Positions 7,319 through 15,776 of a DNA stretch of 64,000 nt are shown here, piece by piece. The number at the start of each line of letters is the position of its first letter. Positions within the stretch are counted from its first letter, which is position 1. Position numbers and translations under genes: made by a program. The notes beneath the pieces are model-generated. The model was not told the DNA's origin. It was given only the letters and a program-made list of their open reading frames with translations, and searched no databases. The stretch covers positions 44,102-108,101 of the forward strand of contig DLHO01000010.1 of NCBI GenBank assembly GCA_002483265.1. Reading direction: 5' to 3'. Source of the DNA: Flavobacteriales bacterium UBA7666 (GTDB taxonomy: Bacteria > Bacteroidota > Bacteroidia > Flavobacteriales_D > Crocinitomicaceae).

Positions 7319-9571
7319 ATGACTAAACAAACTCTTTGCGTAATTTTCACTGCATTTCTATTTATGCAGTCCCATGCACAAATAACTGTTTTTGAACCAA
7401 TGTCTGCAGACATTGATTTTATAAATCCGCGCAGTTATTCTGCAGAAACCGGAAAAAAATACAATTCAGAAAGTGTTTATTCACACCCTGATTTCGGGAA
7501 GCTAACCTTTGACGCACCTTATGGTAAATCAGTAGTTGAGGACATTAGCAAAAGAACCTTCGACTCCAGATATTATGTGGATTTGAATGATCCCACATTT
7601 TTCTATATTCAACAATCAAGTAAACCGATCAATATGCTTCAAAACGGTATCTGGCGTGCTATTGATCCAACACTTCATGCGGTTTCTCCTCAAATCTATC
7701 AATCAGGAATACAACCTTGTCCTACAAAGCTGGATTTGGGAAATAAAAAAACAGTTATTCAATTGGGAGAAACTGAATTTCAATTCAATCATTACTCGTT
7801 GAAAATGGTTCATAATGACAACTCTGTTACAACCCATCTGGCAAACTGGTCTCAGATTGTTGTTGGCAATGAAGGAGCCTACATTACGGACGTTTTCCCC
7901 GGAATCGATATGAAAATCGTTTTCAGAGAAGCTGGTATTGAATCTGACTTCATCATTCGCGAAAACTTACACATTAAAAAATTGGTGTTTGTAGATCAAT
8001 TAGAAATTCCATCTCATTTGAATGGATTCATTTATACCAACGAAACGGTTCAGAATGGCCCAGTTATTTTTGAGAATATTCATACCGGTGAAGCGGAGAT
8101 CAAATTCGATCGCGCAAGATGCTATGATGCTTCCGAGAGTAAACGCTCCTGGATCAATCCCTACACTTTGAACGGGAACATTCTAGAAATTTTATGTGAT
8201 TCTGCTCAACTGAATAACCCTTCGATGGTTTATCCAATTACTATTGATCCTTTGGTAACTGTGGTCGGACCAATTGCTTCTGCTACGAATATTATGGGAT
8301 CACGACTAACGCCATTAACCTGCACCAACACGCTCAATGTAACCTTTCCCGGAGGAACAACCCCTTGGGATGTTTCAGCATTCTGGAATATTTATACCGA
8401 TTTCTGCGCAGATGATTTGTTGGATTACGGAATCTATATTGATTGCTACAGATCTGAAGCAGAAGTCTGGATTACTTCTTCCTGTGGAGGAATTTCACCA
8501 GCCGGCGCACCCGCAACCATTTGGACATGCTTAGGATGTAACAGTTACGGAACATGGAATCCAACACTTCCTTTCGCCTCATCCGGAACACAATCGCTAG
8601 CTCAATGTTATGCTCCTTCCTGCAGTAATCAAAATATGTCATTTACACTCAACAGCAGACGTACTTACTGTACCAGCTTTTACGGGTATGACCTGTGCAA
8701 TTATGCGAATTCCTATTGCAATTCTTTACTCCAGTGGACTGTTACCGTTCAGGGAAGAAATGCAGAAACTTTAGCAAATACAGCTACCGGAAATGGTTCC
8801 GCAACTTATGCGGCACCTACTTGCGCTTCGGGGACAACACTCTTGAATCCTGGCGCGCAATATGGAGTTCCTGGATATACTTATTCCTGGAATACGGGAG
8901 CAACTTCAAGTACATTGACTGTTCCAAACGGCCCGGCAACCTATACGGCAACTGTTACCGATGCCTGCGGAACTATACGAACTGCAACTTTTACGATTAC
9001 GTGCCCATTGGCAGTGAATTTAAGCTCTTTTGAGGTTGCTAATTCCGGTGCAGAGGTCGCAATTAATTGGGCATCGAGCTTTGAGAAAGAAAACCATCAC
9101 TTTGCAATCTTACGCGCAGGAAGTGATTTGAAATTTGAAGAAATCGGTCAGGTTTTAAGTCAGGGAGATTCTGAAAATGCTCAGTTCTATTCATTCGTGG
9201 ACAGAAATCCGTTGGAAGGAGTGAGCTATTATCAATTGGCAACAGTAGATATCAATAACCAGATGAAGTTGTCGGATATCCGATCTATTGAGCGGAAAGG
9301 TTCTTCCAAAGCAATCTCCATTTCACCGAATCCAAGCAATGGGAACTTCACGCTAAGTGTCGCTGTTCCGGAAAACGGAGCTTATACCATTTCGATTGCT
9401 TCAACGGATGGAAAAGTAGTTTCTCAGCAAGTGAATACGTTTGAGAAAGGCAATCAGGTTGTTCCATTCAACAAGTTGAACCTAACAAAAGGATCTTATG
9501 TTATTCGTGTTCAGTCCCGATCGCTATCGGGAGGAAAATTCACCTTAGAAGAAAAACTGGTAGTCGAATAA
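7319..9571 (+). CDS. Large secreted protein with T9SS C-terminal sorting domain
   Basis: This is a secreted protein of 750 residues. The signal peptide is MTKQTLCVIFTAFLFMQSHAQ. A long N-terminal region (about 30-330) resembles the leader seen in many Bacteroidota gliding or adhesin-type proteins but has no catalytic motif that I recognise. It is followed by a Cys-rich region (about 340-480) and an Ig/SprB-like stretch (YTYSWNTGATSSTLTV). The last 80 residues form a type A T9SS sorting domain (SISPNPSNGNFTLSV, then GSYVIRVQS), so it should cross the outer membrane by the type IX system. Start 7319 was chosen for the signal peptide, an AAGGAG-like element upstream and the promoter at 7256. The function is unknown; a surface or adhesive role is likely. 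Confidence 0.85.
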   Translation: MTKQTLCVIFTAFLFMQSHAQITVFEPMSADIDFINPRSYSAETGKKYNSESVYSHPDFGKLTFDAPYGKSVVEDISKRTFDSRYYVDLNDPTFFYIQQSSKPINMLQNGIWRAIDPTLHAVSPQIYQSGIQPCPTKLDLGNKKTVIQLGETEFQFNHYSLKMVHNDNSVTTHLANWSQIVVGNEGAYITDVFPGIDMKIVFREAGIESDFIIRENLHIKKLVFVDQLEIPSHLNGFIYTNETVQNGPVIFENIHTGEAEIKFDRARCYDASESKRSWINPYTLNGNILEILCDSAQLNNPSMVYPITIDPLVTVVGPIASATNIMGSRLTPLTCTNTLNVTFPGGTTPWDVSAFWNIYTDFCADDLLDYGIYIDCYRSEAEVWITSSCGGISPAGAPATIWTCLGCNSYGTWNPTLPFASSGTQSLAQCYAPSCSNQNMSFTLNSRRTYCTSFYGYDLCNYANSYCNSLLQWTVTVQGRNAETLANTATGNGSATYAAPTCASGTTLLNPGAQYGVPGYTYSWNTGATSSTLTVPNGPATYTATVTDACGTIRTATFTITCPLAVNLSSFEVANSGAEVAINWASSFEKENHHFAILRAGSDLKFEEIGQVLSQGDSENAQFYSFVDRNPLEGVSYYQLATVDINNQMKLSDIRSIERKGSSKAISISPNPSNGNFTLSVAVPENGAYTISIASTDGKVVSQQVNTFEKGNQVVPFNKLNLTKGSYVIRVQSRSLSGGKFTLEEKLVVE

Positions 9572-9593
9572 AGTAAAAAGAATAAAACAAAAA

Positions 9594-9621
9594 ATCCCGA
9601 CGTTCCTTTGGAAGTCGGGAT
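9594..9621 (-). terminator. Terminator of the fasciclin-domain gene
   Basis: ATCCCGAC pairs with GTCGGGAT, with an inner TTCC/GGAA stem. On the minus strand the hairpin is followed by a T-rich run (9587-9594 read in reverse). It lies about 90 bp beyond the fasciclin gene stop. Confidence 0.7.
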
Positions 9622-9648
9622 CACTCTGCTATGAGTTTGGCACCTTAT

Positions 9649-9693
9649 CTTGAATTATTTTTACGCTGTAACTCAGAGTTCTTTTAATTCAAG
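9649..9693 (+). terminator. Probable terminator of the T9SS protein gene
   Basis: CTTGAATTA (9649-9657) pairs with TAATTCAAG (9685-9693) and is followed by ACTTTTT. The loop is long (27 nt), so the call is less certain than its minus-strand partner. Confidence 0.45.
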
Positions 9694-9710
9694 ACTTTTT
9701 ACCGTGGAAA

Positions 9711-10271
9711 TTACATTTTAGGCATCAACACTTTGTCAACAACATGAATCACACCATTTGATTGATACACATCGTAAGTAGAAATGTTTGCTACGTTTCC
9801 TGCTTCGTCTTTCAGTGTAATGTTGTGATCACCATTCATCATAGCCCACAATTTACCTCCTGAAACAGTTGTCATTTCAGCTTTACCTCCACCTTTTTTA
9901 ATTGCTGCTGCGATGGTATTGAAATCCATTTTTCCTGCAACTACGTGATAAGTCAACACTTTCACTAAGGTAGCTTTGTTTTCAGGTTTCAACAATGTTT
10001 CTACTGTTCCCGCAGGAAGGTTTTCAAACGCATCATTTACCGGTGCGAATACTGTGAAAGGTCCTTTTCCCTGCAATGTTTCAACTAATCCACCAGCTTT
10101 TACTGCTGCAACCAATGTTGTATGATCTTTTGAATTGACTGCATTCTCAATAATGTTCTTTGCTGGATACATGGACTCTCCACCAACCATTACAGTTTTG
10201 TCTTGAGCAAATGAGTTAGAAAAGATTGCTGTTGAAGCAATTAACGCAATTGATAATAATCCCTTTTTCAT
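9711..10271 (-). CDS. Secreted fasciclin (FAS1) domain protein
   Basis: This protein has 186 residues: a signal peptide (MKKGLLSIALIASTAIFSNSFAQ) and one FAS1 domain (about 38-186). The two family boxes are present: GPFTVFAPVNDAFENLP near residue 73 and the C-terminal box NGVIHVVDKVLMP. The central YHVV motif is in LTYHVVAGKMDF. FAS1 domains mediate protein or carbohydrate adhesion; the partner here is unknown. It should be periplasmic or extracellular, as no lipobox or sorting tail is seen. It is a single gene, convergent with the T9SS gene, with its own terminator. Confidence 0.93.
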   Translation of the reverse strand: MKKGLLSIALIASTAIFSNSFAQDKTVMVGGESMYPAKNIIENAVNSKDHTTLVAAVKAGGLVETLQGKGPFTVFAPVNDAFENLPAGTVETLLKPENKATLVKVLTYHVVAGKMDFNTIAAAIKKGGGKAEMTTVSGGKLWAMMNGDHNITLKDEAGNVANISTYDVYQSNGVIHVVDKVLMPKM

Positions 10272-10398
10272 AATCGTTAAGTTTTGAATTAAATAATTTT
10301 GACTCAGTTACGACCAGAAAAAAGTTTTGGATTTTTACAAAACGAAAAAAATTGAAATTATTTTGAAAAAAATCTGCAAGAAGCTGAAATACAGCTAT

Positions 10399-11748
10399 TT
10401 AATTTAACAATAAAAGTCCTACTGTAAAATAGATAAACAGACCCAATACATCATTCGTTGTGGTAACGAATGGGCCGGTTGCCAATGCAGGATCTATTTT
10501 ATACCGATTTAATATCAGTGGAATCATGGTTCCGAAGATGGCGGCAAAAATGGTAACTGTGAGTAAAGAGATACTTACAACTAAAGCCAGACGATAATCA
10601 TTGAAGAAATATGAAAGTCCGAAAATCAACAAAGAACAAAGCAAGCCATTTACCAAACCGACGATTGCTTCCTTTCCAACTTTCGAAAGAATACTGTCAA
10701 AAGGATCGTTTCCACGCGCTAATGACTGTACAATAATCGCAGAAGATTGAACTCCCACATTTCCTCCCATCGCGGTGATTAGTGGAATAAAGAATGCCAA
10801 TGCCGGAAGATGTGTAATATTCGTTTCGAAGCGCGAAATAACTTGAGCACTCAGGATTCCTCCCAACATTCCGATCAAAAGCCATGGCAAACGAGCTCTT
10901 GAAATTCGAAAAACACTCGAATTGGATTCAACCTTCTCCGAGATACCCGAAGCTAATTGAAAATCTTTATCGGCTTCTTCCTTGATTACATCTACGACGT
11001 CATCGATTGTAATTCGACCAACTAATTTTCCTTGCAAATCAACAACCGGAACAGAAACCAAATCGTATTTATCCATCACTTTCGCGACCTTCTCTGAAGA
11101 ATCGCTCGTGGTGACAAAAATCAAATTTTTTCCTTCGTATAAATCCCGAATGGGTGTTTTAGGACTGGCGAAAAGCAATTTCTTCAATGAAAGAACTCCA
11201 ACCAATTTATTCAAATCATCAATGACATAAATCGTATATACTTGCTCTACATCTTCTGCTTGTCTTCGAAGCTCCACCAAAGCACGATTTACCGGCCATT
11301 CCAATCTTGCCTGGATAAACTCTTTTTGCATGAGTCCACCGGCGGTGTCTTCGTCGTAATTTAAGAGGTCTACGATGTCATCTGCAGCCTCGTCATCTTC
11401 CATTTGAGAGATTACCTCCTGAATCTTGTCATCAGGCAATTCTCCCAAGATATCGGCAGCATCATCTGAATCCAGGTTCTCCAATTGCTCGGCCATTTCC
11501 TTGCTCGACAAGGTACCAAGGAATCGATCACGCACTTCCTCCTCCAATTCCATTAAAACGTCGGCTTGAAGCTCTTCGTCTAATTGGTAATACAAGTACT
11601 TGGATTGCTCCATGGACAATTCATCCATGATTTCAGCAATATCAGCAAAGTGAAGATCGGTAATGTGCTGTTTGATCCATTGATCATCCTCCGACGAGAT
11701 GGCTTGTCGGATGCGCTCAAGAAATTCTTTCGTTAGTTCGAAACGCAT
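10399..11748 (-). CDS. mgtE: Magnesium transporter MgtE
   Basis: This is a 449-residue inner-membrane Mg2+ channel. The acidic superhelical MgtE_N domain (about 20-130) contains the typical repeats DDAADILGELPDD and EDDEAADDIVDLL. Two CBS domains (about 135-255) form the cytosolic Mg2+ sensor (VSVPVVDLQGKLVGRITIDD). Five membrane helices (about 285-449) follow, including the pore signature AMGGNVGVQSS. The length is standard. By family knowledge the N and CBS domains close the pore when cytosolic Mg2+ is high. It is monocistronic here, with no visible riboswitch in the 146-bp leader region. Confidence 0.95.
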   Translation of the reverse strand: MRFELTKEFLERIRQAISSEDDQWIKQHITDLHFADIAEIMDELSMEQSKYLYYQLDEELQADVLMELEEEVRDRFLGTLSSKEMAEQLENLDSDDAADILGELPDDKIQEVISQMEDDEAADDIVDLLNYDEDTAGGLMQKEFIQARLEWPVNRALVELRRQAEDVEQVYTIYVIDDLNKLVGVLSLKKLLFASPKTPIRDLYEGKNLIFVTTSDSSEKVAKVMDKYDLVSVPVVDLQGKLVGRITIDDVVDVIKEEADKDFQLASGISEKVESNSSVFRISRARLPWLLIGMLGGILSAQVISRFETNITHLPALAFFIPLITAMGGNVGVQSSAIIVQSLARGNDPFDSILSKVGKEAIVGLVNGLLCSLLIFGLSYFFNDYRLALVVSISLLTVTIFAAIFGTMIPLILNRYKIDPALATGPFVTTTNDVLGLFIYFTVGLLLLN

Positions 11749-11835
11749 GGATACTCAATTTTGGTGCAAAAATAAGTCTTTAAAAGCCAAGAAGCAACCT
11801 ATTCCGGATTACGCAAATATTAAATATTTCAGGAG

Positions 11836-11917
11836 GTTCAAAAGTTGAAAAAGTTCAAAGGGTCAATTTACAATCGTTCAGCCTTTTTGAACGATTAATC
11901 TTTTTGAACATTTGAAC
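11836..11917. repeat. Inverted repeat of GTTCAAA words overlapping a gene end
   Basis: GTTCAAAAGTTGAAAAAGTT (from 11836) faces the inverse copy at 11884-11917 (GTTCAAATGTTC then GTTCAAAAA on the minus strand). The right arm runs over the last codons and stop (11895) of the O-antigen ligase-like gene, so its terminal residues NVQKD are repeat-encoded. It could form a hairpin and act as a terminator. Confidence 0.6.
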
Positions 11918-13484
11918 TATCTCCCGGATATAGCATCTTTCTTCCTGTAATAAAATAAGCAAAGAAGAATGCCACGAATGAAACTCCTGTTTGTGTTTGC
12001 AAGGTGTCTTCAATTAAAAAAGAAAGCATGGTGATCACCAGAAAACCTGTCCACTCAAAAGCATTGATTCGTAAAGCTGTGACAAGCTGAATAAACCATA
12101 ACCCGATAAAAGCAATAAAACAAATAATTCCACCGGCAATCCAAGTCGTCAAAAATTGATTGTGCGTTAAATGTTGATTTTCCAAGGTCAATTTCGAATG
12201 ATTGGATTGATATGCTTCTGTAAAAGATTCTTTCATATCTCCAACACCAACTCCGGTGATTGGATGCGTTTTTACAATTGTAATACCGGCTTTTAAGGAT
12301 TCTATTTTCTCCAGAAGTGATTTCCCGTTCGGATCTTCCGCATCATTCAACTGACCACGCATGCGATATAACTGCGCTGAAATTCCACCTTTTGCCATTT
12401 CTATGGAAGCAAATCCCAGTTCCACATTTCGAATATCCTGTTTGGTCATTTTCTGAAAATCGACCGAATCTTTTCGCAAGCCCTTCGAGGTCATGTATCT
12501 CCATAAAATATTTCGAATCGGATTTCCTTTGAGATCCACTCCATTGTGGTAATCTACCTCAGAAGATTTAGACCATTCTTTTTCCAATTCTCCATCGGCA
12601 ATAAAGGCTTGAACAGGATATCCGTTTTCCCAGTTTATTTTCCAAATTACATCAAAGGTGTATTCGTTTCCGTTTACCGTTTTCTTCACGTAATCAGCGG
12701 TATTAACGTGAACTTTATGCGGAATCGGTTGCAATTTTATATAGAGAAAAATACAAACGAATAAAATGAATGCACTGAATGATGCAATAAATGCCCGTTT
12801 GATCCAAAGGGTACGAATCGACTTGACTTTAAACCAGAACATCATTAAAATAATCCCCGAAAGCGTAAATACGCCCATTCCAATTTGAGAAAGGATGGTA
12901 TAATAAACGAACCAAACAGCTAACAAAACGGCAATCCATCGACACGGAAACTTTCTGATCCACCAAGCTGCACAAAAAACCAAAGCAAGAACGATCATCA
13001 TTGCATAGCGCAAATGTGAAACGAACAGAGAAAGACTTCTGATATCATCATAAACTTTGGAACCCCACCAATGAAAGTAAGTTCCTACGTTGATGAAACT
13101 GGTTATGAAAACAGCAATCAAAAAGCTTAATATCACCCATTTGTAGTGTTTGAATGCGGTCAAGGGGATTGCAACAATCGCGAGTGGAATTGCATAGAGT
13201 GTCAATTCTCTACGAATCATATTCCATGCCTCATGTTTATCTGTCGACCAGAAAACAGAAAGGAGCTCCATCACAAAATAAGCAAAGAGCAGCCAAAGCC
13301 ATCGATTCGAACTCCAATTTTTCCAAACGGTCTTCCAATCCCAAAGCAAAATTACGTTGAGCCCTAAAAGCATCGTTCCAATGGAAAGAGGAATCTTACT
13401 AAAGGGCAAACCTGCTGCAATTCCTATCATTGCAACCAATTGAATATAATAATGAACGGGCTTCCCGGTCAGTTTATCCAGCAT
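11895..13484 (-). CDS. O-antigen ligase / Wzy_C family membrane protein
   Basis: This is a polytopic inner-membrane protein of 529 residues with about 11 hydrophobic segments. One large periplasmic loop (about 255-430) is followed by the family hallmark HNQFLTTWIAGG near residue 460 and two more helices. Proteins of this fold (WaaL, Wzy, PglL) transfer or polymerise undecaprenyl-linked glycans. Which acceptor applies here is open, because no glycan-synthesis genes flank it. The end of the gene is embedded in an inverted repeat. It is 28 bp downstream of ctpA on the same strand and could share its transcript. Confidence 0.8.
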   Translation of the reverse strand: MLDKLTGKPVHYYIQLVAMIGIAAGLPFSKIPLSIGTMLLGLNVILLWDWKTVWKNWSSNRWLWLLFAYFVMELLSVFWSTDKHEAWNMIRRELTLYAIPLAIVAIPLTAFKHYKWVILSFLIAVFITSFINVGTYFHWWGSKVYDDIRSLSLFVSHLRYAMMIVLALVFCAAWWIRKFPCRWIAVLLAVWFVYYTILSQIGMGVFTLSGIILMMFWFKVKSIRTLWIKRAFIASFSAFILFVCIFLYIKLQPIPHKVHVNTADYVKKTVNGNEYTFDVIWKINWENGYPVQAFIADGELEKEWSKSSEVDYHNGVDLKGNPIRNILWRYMTSKGLRKDSVDFQKMTKQDIRNVELGFASIEMAKGGISAQLYRMRGQLNDAEDPNGKSLLEKIESLKAGITIVKTHPITGVGVGDMKESFTEAYQSNHSKLTLENQHLTHNQFLTTWIAGGIICFIAFIGLWFIQLVTALRINAFEWTGFLVITMLSFLIEDTLQTQTGVSFVAFFFAYFITGRKMLYPGDSSNVQKD

Positions 13485-13512
13485 AAGTAATCGCTATATA
13501 AATCGATAACGC

Positions 13513-15153
13513 TTATTTTCCGAGAATAGTATTTACTTTTTTAGTATCTGAAAGAACTTCCAGTGCTTTTTGAATATCCTTATCAAATTGGAACGCTAGT
13601 TCCGCACGCCCATTTTGAAAATAGTAACGCGATACGATCTCGCTGGATAAGATTTCGGTGATTTCCTCTTTGAACTTATCCAAATCGCGCTCTTTTGACG
13701 GAGTCACTTTTGACAACAATTGTTCATAATCGGATTTAATGTCTTCGAAATAACCTTCGTCCTCAGCCGTTTTTTTCATACGCTCCAATTGTTCTTCGGA
13801 AGCTGTTGAATAAGTAAATTCCTGTTTTAATGCATAAGCCTTGAATGCAGCATAGTCTTCCGTACTTAATTGAAATGTTTTAGCCGGAGCAATTGTCTCA
13901 TGCGAACGTTTGTAATCAGTCGCAAAATTGAAAATCACATTATTGCTGACCAACATTAAAAGCAAACGCGAATAATCACCCTTTTCAACTACGATATCCG
14001 GCTCAATTCCTCGACCGTCAATTACCTTTCTACCATTCGCAGTGGTAAATGTTTTCAATAAGGAATCTGCAATTGCTTTTGGCTTATCGCCCAATTCTTT
14101 CTCGTAGTATTCTAAACGCTGTACGCATCGGCCGGAAGGAGTGTAGTACTTTGAAATCGTCAACTTGATTTTTGATCCGTATTTCAAATCAAAGGTTCGT
14201 TGAACCAATCCTTTTCCGTAAGAATTCTCTCCGATAATGACTGCTCTGTCTAAATCCTGCAAACTTCCCGAAACAATTTCAGAAGCTGAAGCAGATCCTC
14301 CATCAACCAAAACTACTAAAGGAATCGCTAAATCCAATGGATCTGCAGAAGTTGCATAGGTTCTGTTTTCTTCCGGGATACGTCCTTTTGTAGTAACGAC
14401 AGTCTGACCTTTTTTCACGAAAATGTTTACAATTTTCACCGCTTCGATTAATAAACCTCCACCATTTCCACGCAAATCCAAAACCAAATTGGTCATTCCT
14501 TGTTGCTTCAACTTTCCGTATGCTGAAATTACTTCAGCAGAAGCTGTTTGAGTAAATCCGTTCAATTTAATGTAGCCAGTAGTTCCATTGTTCATCATTC
14601 CGAAATAGGGAACATCCGCCAATTTGATTTCGTCACGAGTAATGGAAATTGTTTTTTCCTGTCCAGCGCGTTCAACACGCAACTGGATGGTAGAACCTTT
14701 TGGTCCACGCAAGCCATCAGAAACCTCATCGCTTGGTTTCCCTTTCATGTCTTTTCCATCAATGGAAATAATTTTGTCTCCTGCCATTGCACCAGCTAGT
14801 TGTGCAGGTTTTCCTTCGTAAGGTTCAGCAATAAAGGTATAGTCTCCCATTTTGCGGATCAATGCACCGATTCCACCGTATTGTCCGGTAGTCATCATGC
14901 GGTAATCTTCCATGTTTGATTCGTGGTAATAAACCGTGTACGGATCCAATTGTTTCAGCATCGCATCAATAGCAGTTTTGCTCATTTCACCCGGTTTGAT
15001 CTCATCTACATAATTGGTTTCCAATTGCTGAAAAATGAGGTCCATTAATTCCATGGACTTAATCTCCTCGAATCCATTGGATTGTGCTTTTACTGGTGAA
15101 CTGAAACCAATAAGGATGGTTATCAAGGCGAAAACATGCAAGAATTGCTTCAT
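13513..15153 (-). CDS. C-terminal processing protease, S41 family (CtpA/Prc type)
   Basis: This is a periplasmic serine protease of 546 residues. It has a signal peptide (MKQFLHVFALITILIGFSSPVKAQ), an N-terminal helical part, a PDZ domain (about 85-165, GGIGALIRKMGDYTFIAEPY) and a peptidase S41 domain. The nucleophile Ser is in GGSASASEIVSG and the general-base Lys in NSYGKGLVQRTF. A C-terminal extension of about 150 residues follows, as is common in Bacteroidota. Start 15153 (ATG) was chosen over an upstream TTG because it begins the signal peptide. It is directly downstream of rnpA, an arrangement often seen in Bacteroidota. Substrates are unknown. Confidence 0.92.
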   Translation of the reverse strand: MKQFLHVFALITILIGFSSPVKAQSNGFEEIKSMELMDLIFQQLETNYVDEIKPGEMSKTAIDAMLKQLDPYTVYYHESNMEDYRMMTTGQYGGIGALIRKMGDYTFIAEPYEGKPAQLAGAMAGDKIISIDGKDMKGKPSDEVSDGLRGPKGSTIQLRVERAGQEKTISITRDEIKLADVPYFGMMNNGTTGYIKLNGFTQTASAEVISAYGKLKQQGMTNLVLDLRGNGGGLLIEAVKIVNIFVKKGQTVVTTKGRIPEENRTYATSADPLDLAIPLVVLVDGGSASASEIVSGSLQDLDRAVIIGENSYGKGLVQRTFDLKYGSKIKLTISKYYTPSGRCVQRLEYYEKELGDKPKAIADSLLKTFTTANGRKVIDGRGIEPDIVVEKGDYSRLLLMLVSNNVIFNFATDYKRSHETIAPAKTFQLSTEDYAAFKAYALKQEFTYSTASEEQLERMKKTAEDEGYFEDIKSDYEQLLSKVTPSKERDLDKFKEEITEILSSEIVSRYYFQNGRAELAFQFDKDIQKALEVLSDTKKVNTILGK

Positions 15154-15301
15154 ATTGCTGATCAAATTTGATGATGACTTTCAAAAACCATTCCGGAAAA
15201 TGGAATCTAAGAAGGTAAAAATACCGAAAGATTGGGAATCCGACTTGTTTTTTGATGTTTTTTGACGAATGGTGGATCGTTTAGATAAGCACAAATTGAG
15301 T

Positions 15302-15688
15302 TTACTGGGGAACATTTAATTCAGCTACCAGTTTCGTTACCAATTTTCGGACACATTTTTCCAACTCCTGATAGGTCATGACTTCTTTGTTCGTGTAGAT
15401 AATGAAAAGTGCTAACTGTTTACCGGATTCATTCAAAATGGCTTCCAAAGGTTGTTTTTCTCTGCGTAAAACCTCTTTTAGCAAACGTTTCACGTAATTG
15501 CGATCATGTGCCCGTTTAAACTGACGCTTCGGAGCAGATAGCACAACTTGAAACGGAACTTTCTCAACGGATTCTGTTTCCAGATAGTAAACTTTCAACG
15601 GAAACGCACGCAACTGCTTTCCCTCCTGAAAGAGATGGTCGATCATTTTTCGACTACAGAGTTTGTATGCTTTTCCGAATTTCTCCAT
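15302..15688 (-). CDS. rnpA: Ribonuclease P protein component
   Basis: This is a 128-residue basic protein, typical in length for RnpA, the protein subunit that helps RNase P RNA bind and process the 5' leader of pre-tRNAs. The diagnostic RNR-type helix appears as RAHDRNYVKRLLKEVLR, with Tyr-Val in place of the more usual Arg-Ile. Other family marks are the N-terminal FGKAYKLCSRKMIDHLF and the strand FQVVLSAPKRQFKRA. The usual neighbour rpmH is not present; cysS lies upstream and ctpA downstream. The gene is flanked upstream by the AGAC heptad hairpin. Confidence 0.9.
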   Translation of the reverse strand: MEKFGKAYKLCSRKMIDHLFQEGKQLRAFPLKVYYLETESVEKVPFQVVLSAPKRQFKRAHDRNYVKRLLKEVLRREKQPLEAILNESGKQLALFIIYTNKEVMTYQELEKCVRKLVTKLVAELNVPQ

Positions 15689-15691
15689 TTT

Positions 15692-15776
15692 TTAAAGACT
15701 AGAGACATAAGACCAGAGACATAAGACTTAAATTCCATCTGTGGTCTTAAGTCTAGCGTCTTCTGTCTTTAAAAGT
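15692..15776. repeat. AGACnnn heptad array with inverted partner
   Basis: Five exact-register heptads AGACTAG, AGACATA, AGACCAG, AGACATA, AGACTTA occupy 15696-15730. Read on the minus strand, 15735-15770 gives AGATGGA-side heptads preceded by AGACAGA, AGACGCT, AGACTTA and AGACCAC. The two arrays face each other and can form an imperfect hairpin. The element fills the gap between the cysS stop and rnpA start. Confidence 0.85.

Noticed and set aside
15696..15770. Possible CRISPR array because of regular repeats
   Set aside because: Units are 7 bp with no spacers of constant 25-40 bp and no cas genes nearby. It is a heptad tandem repeat.
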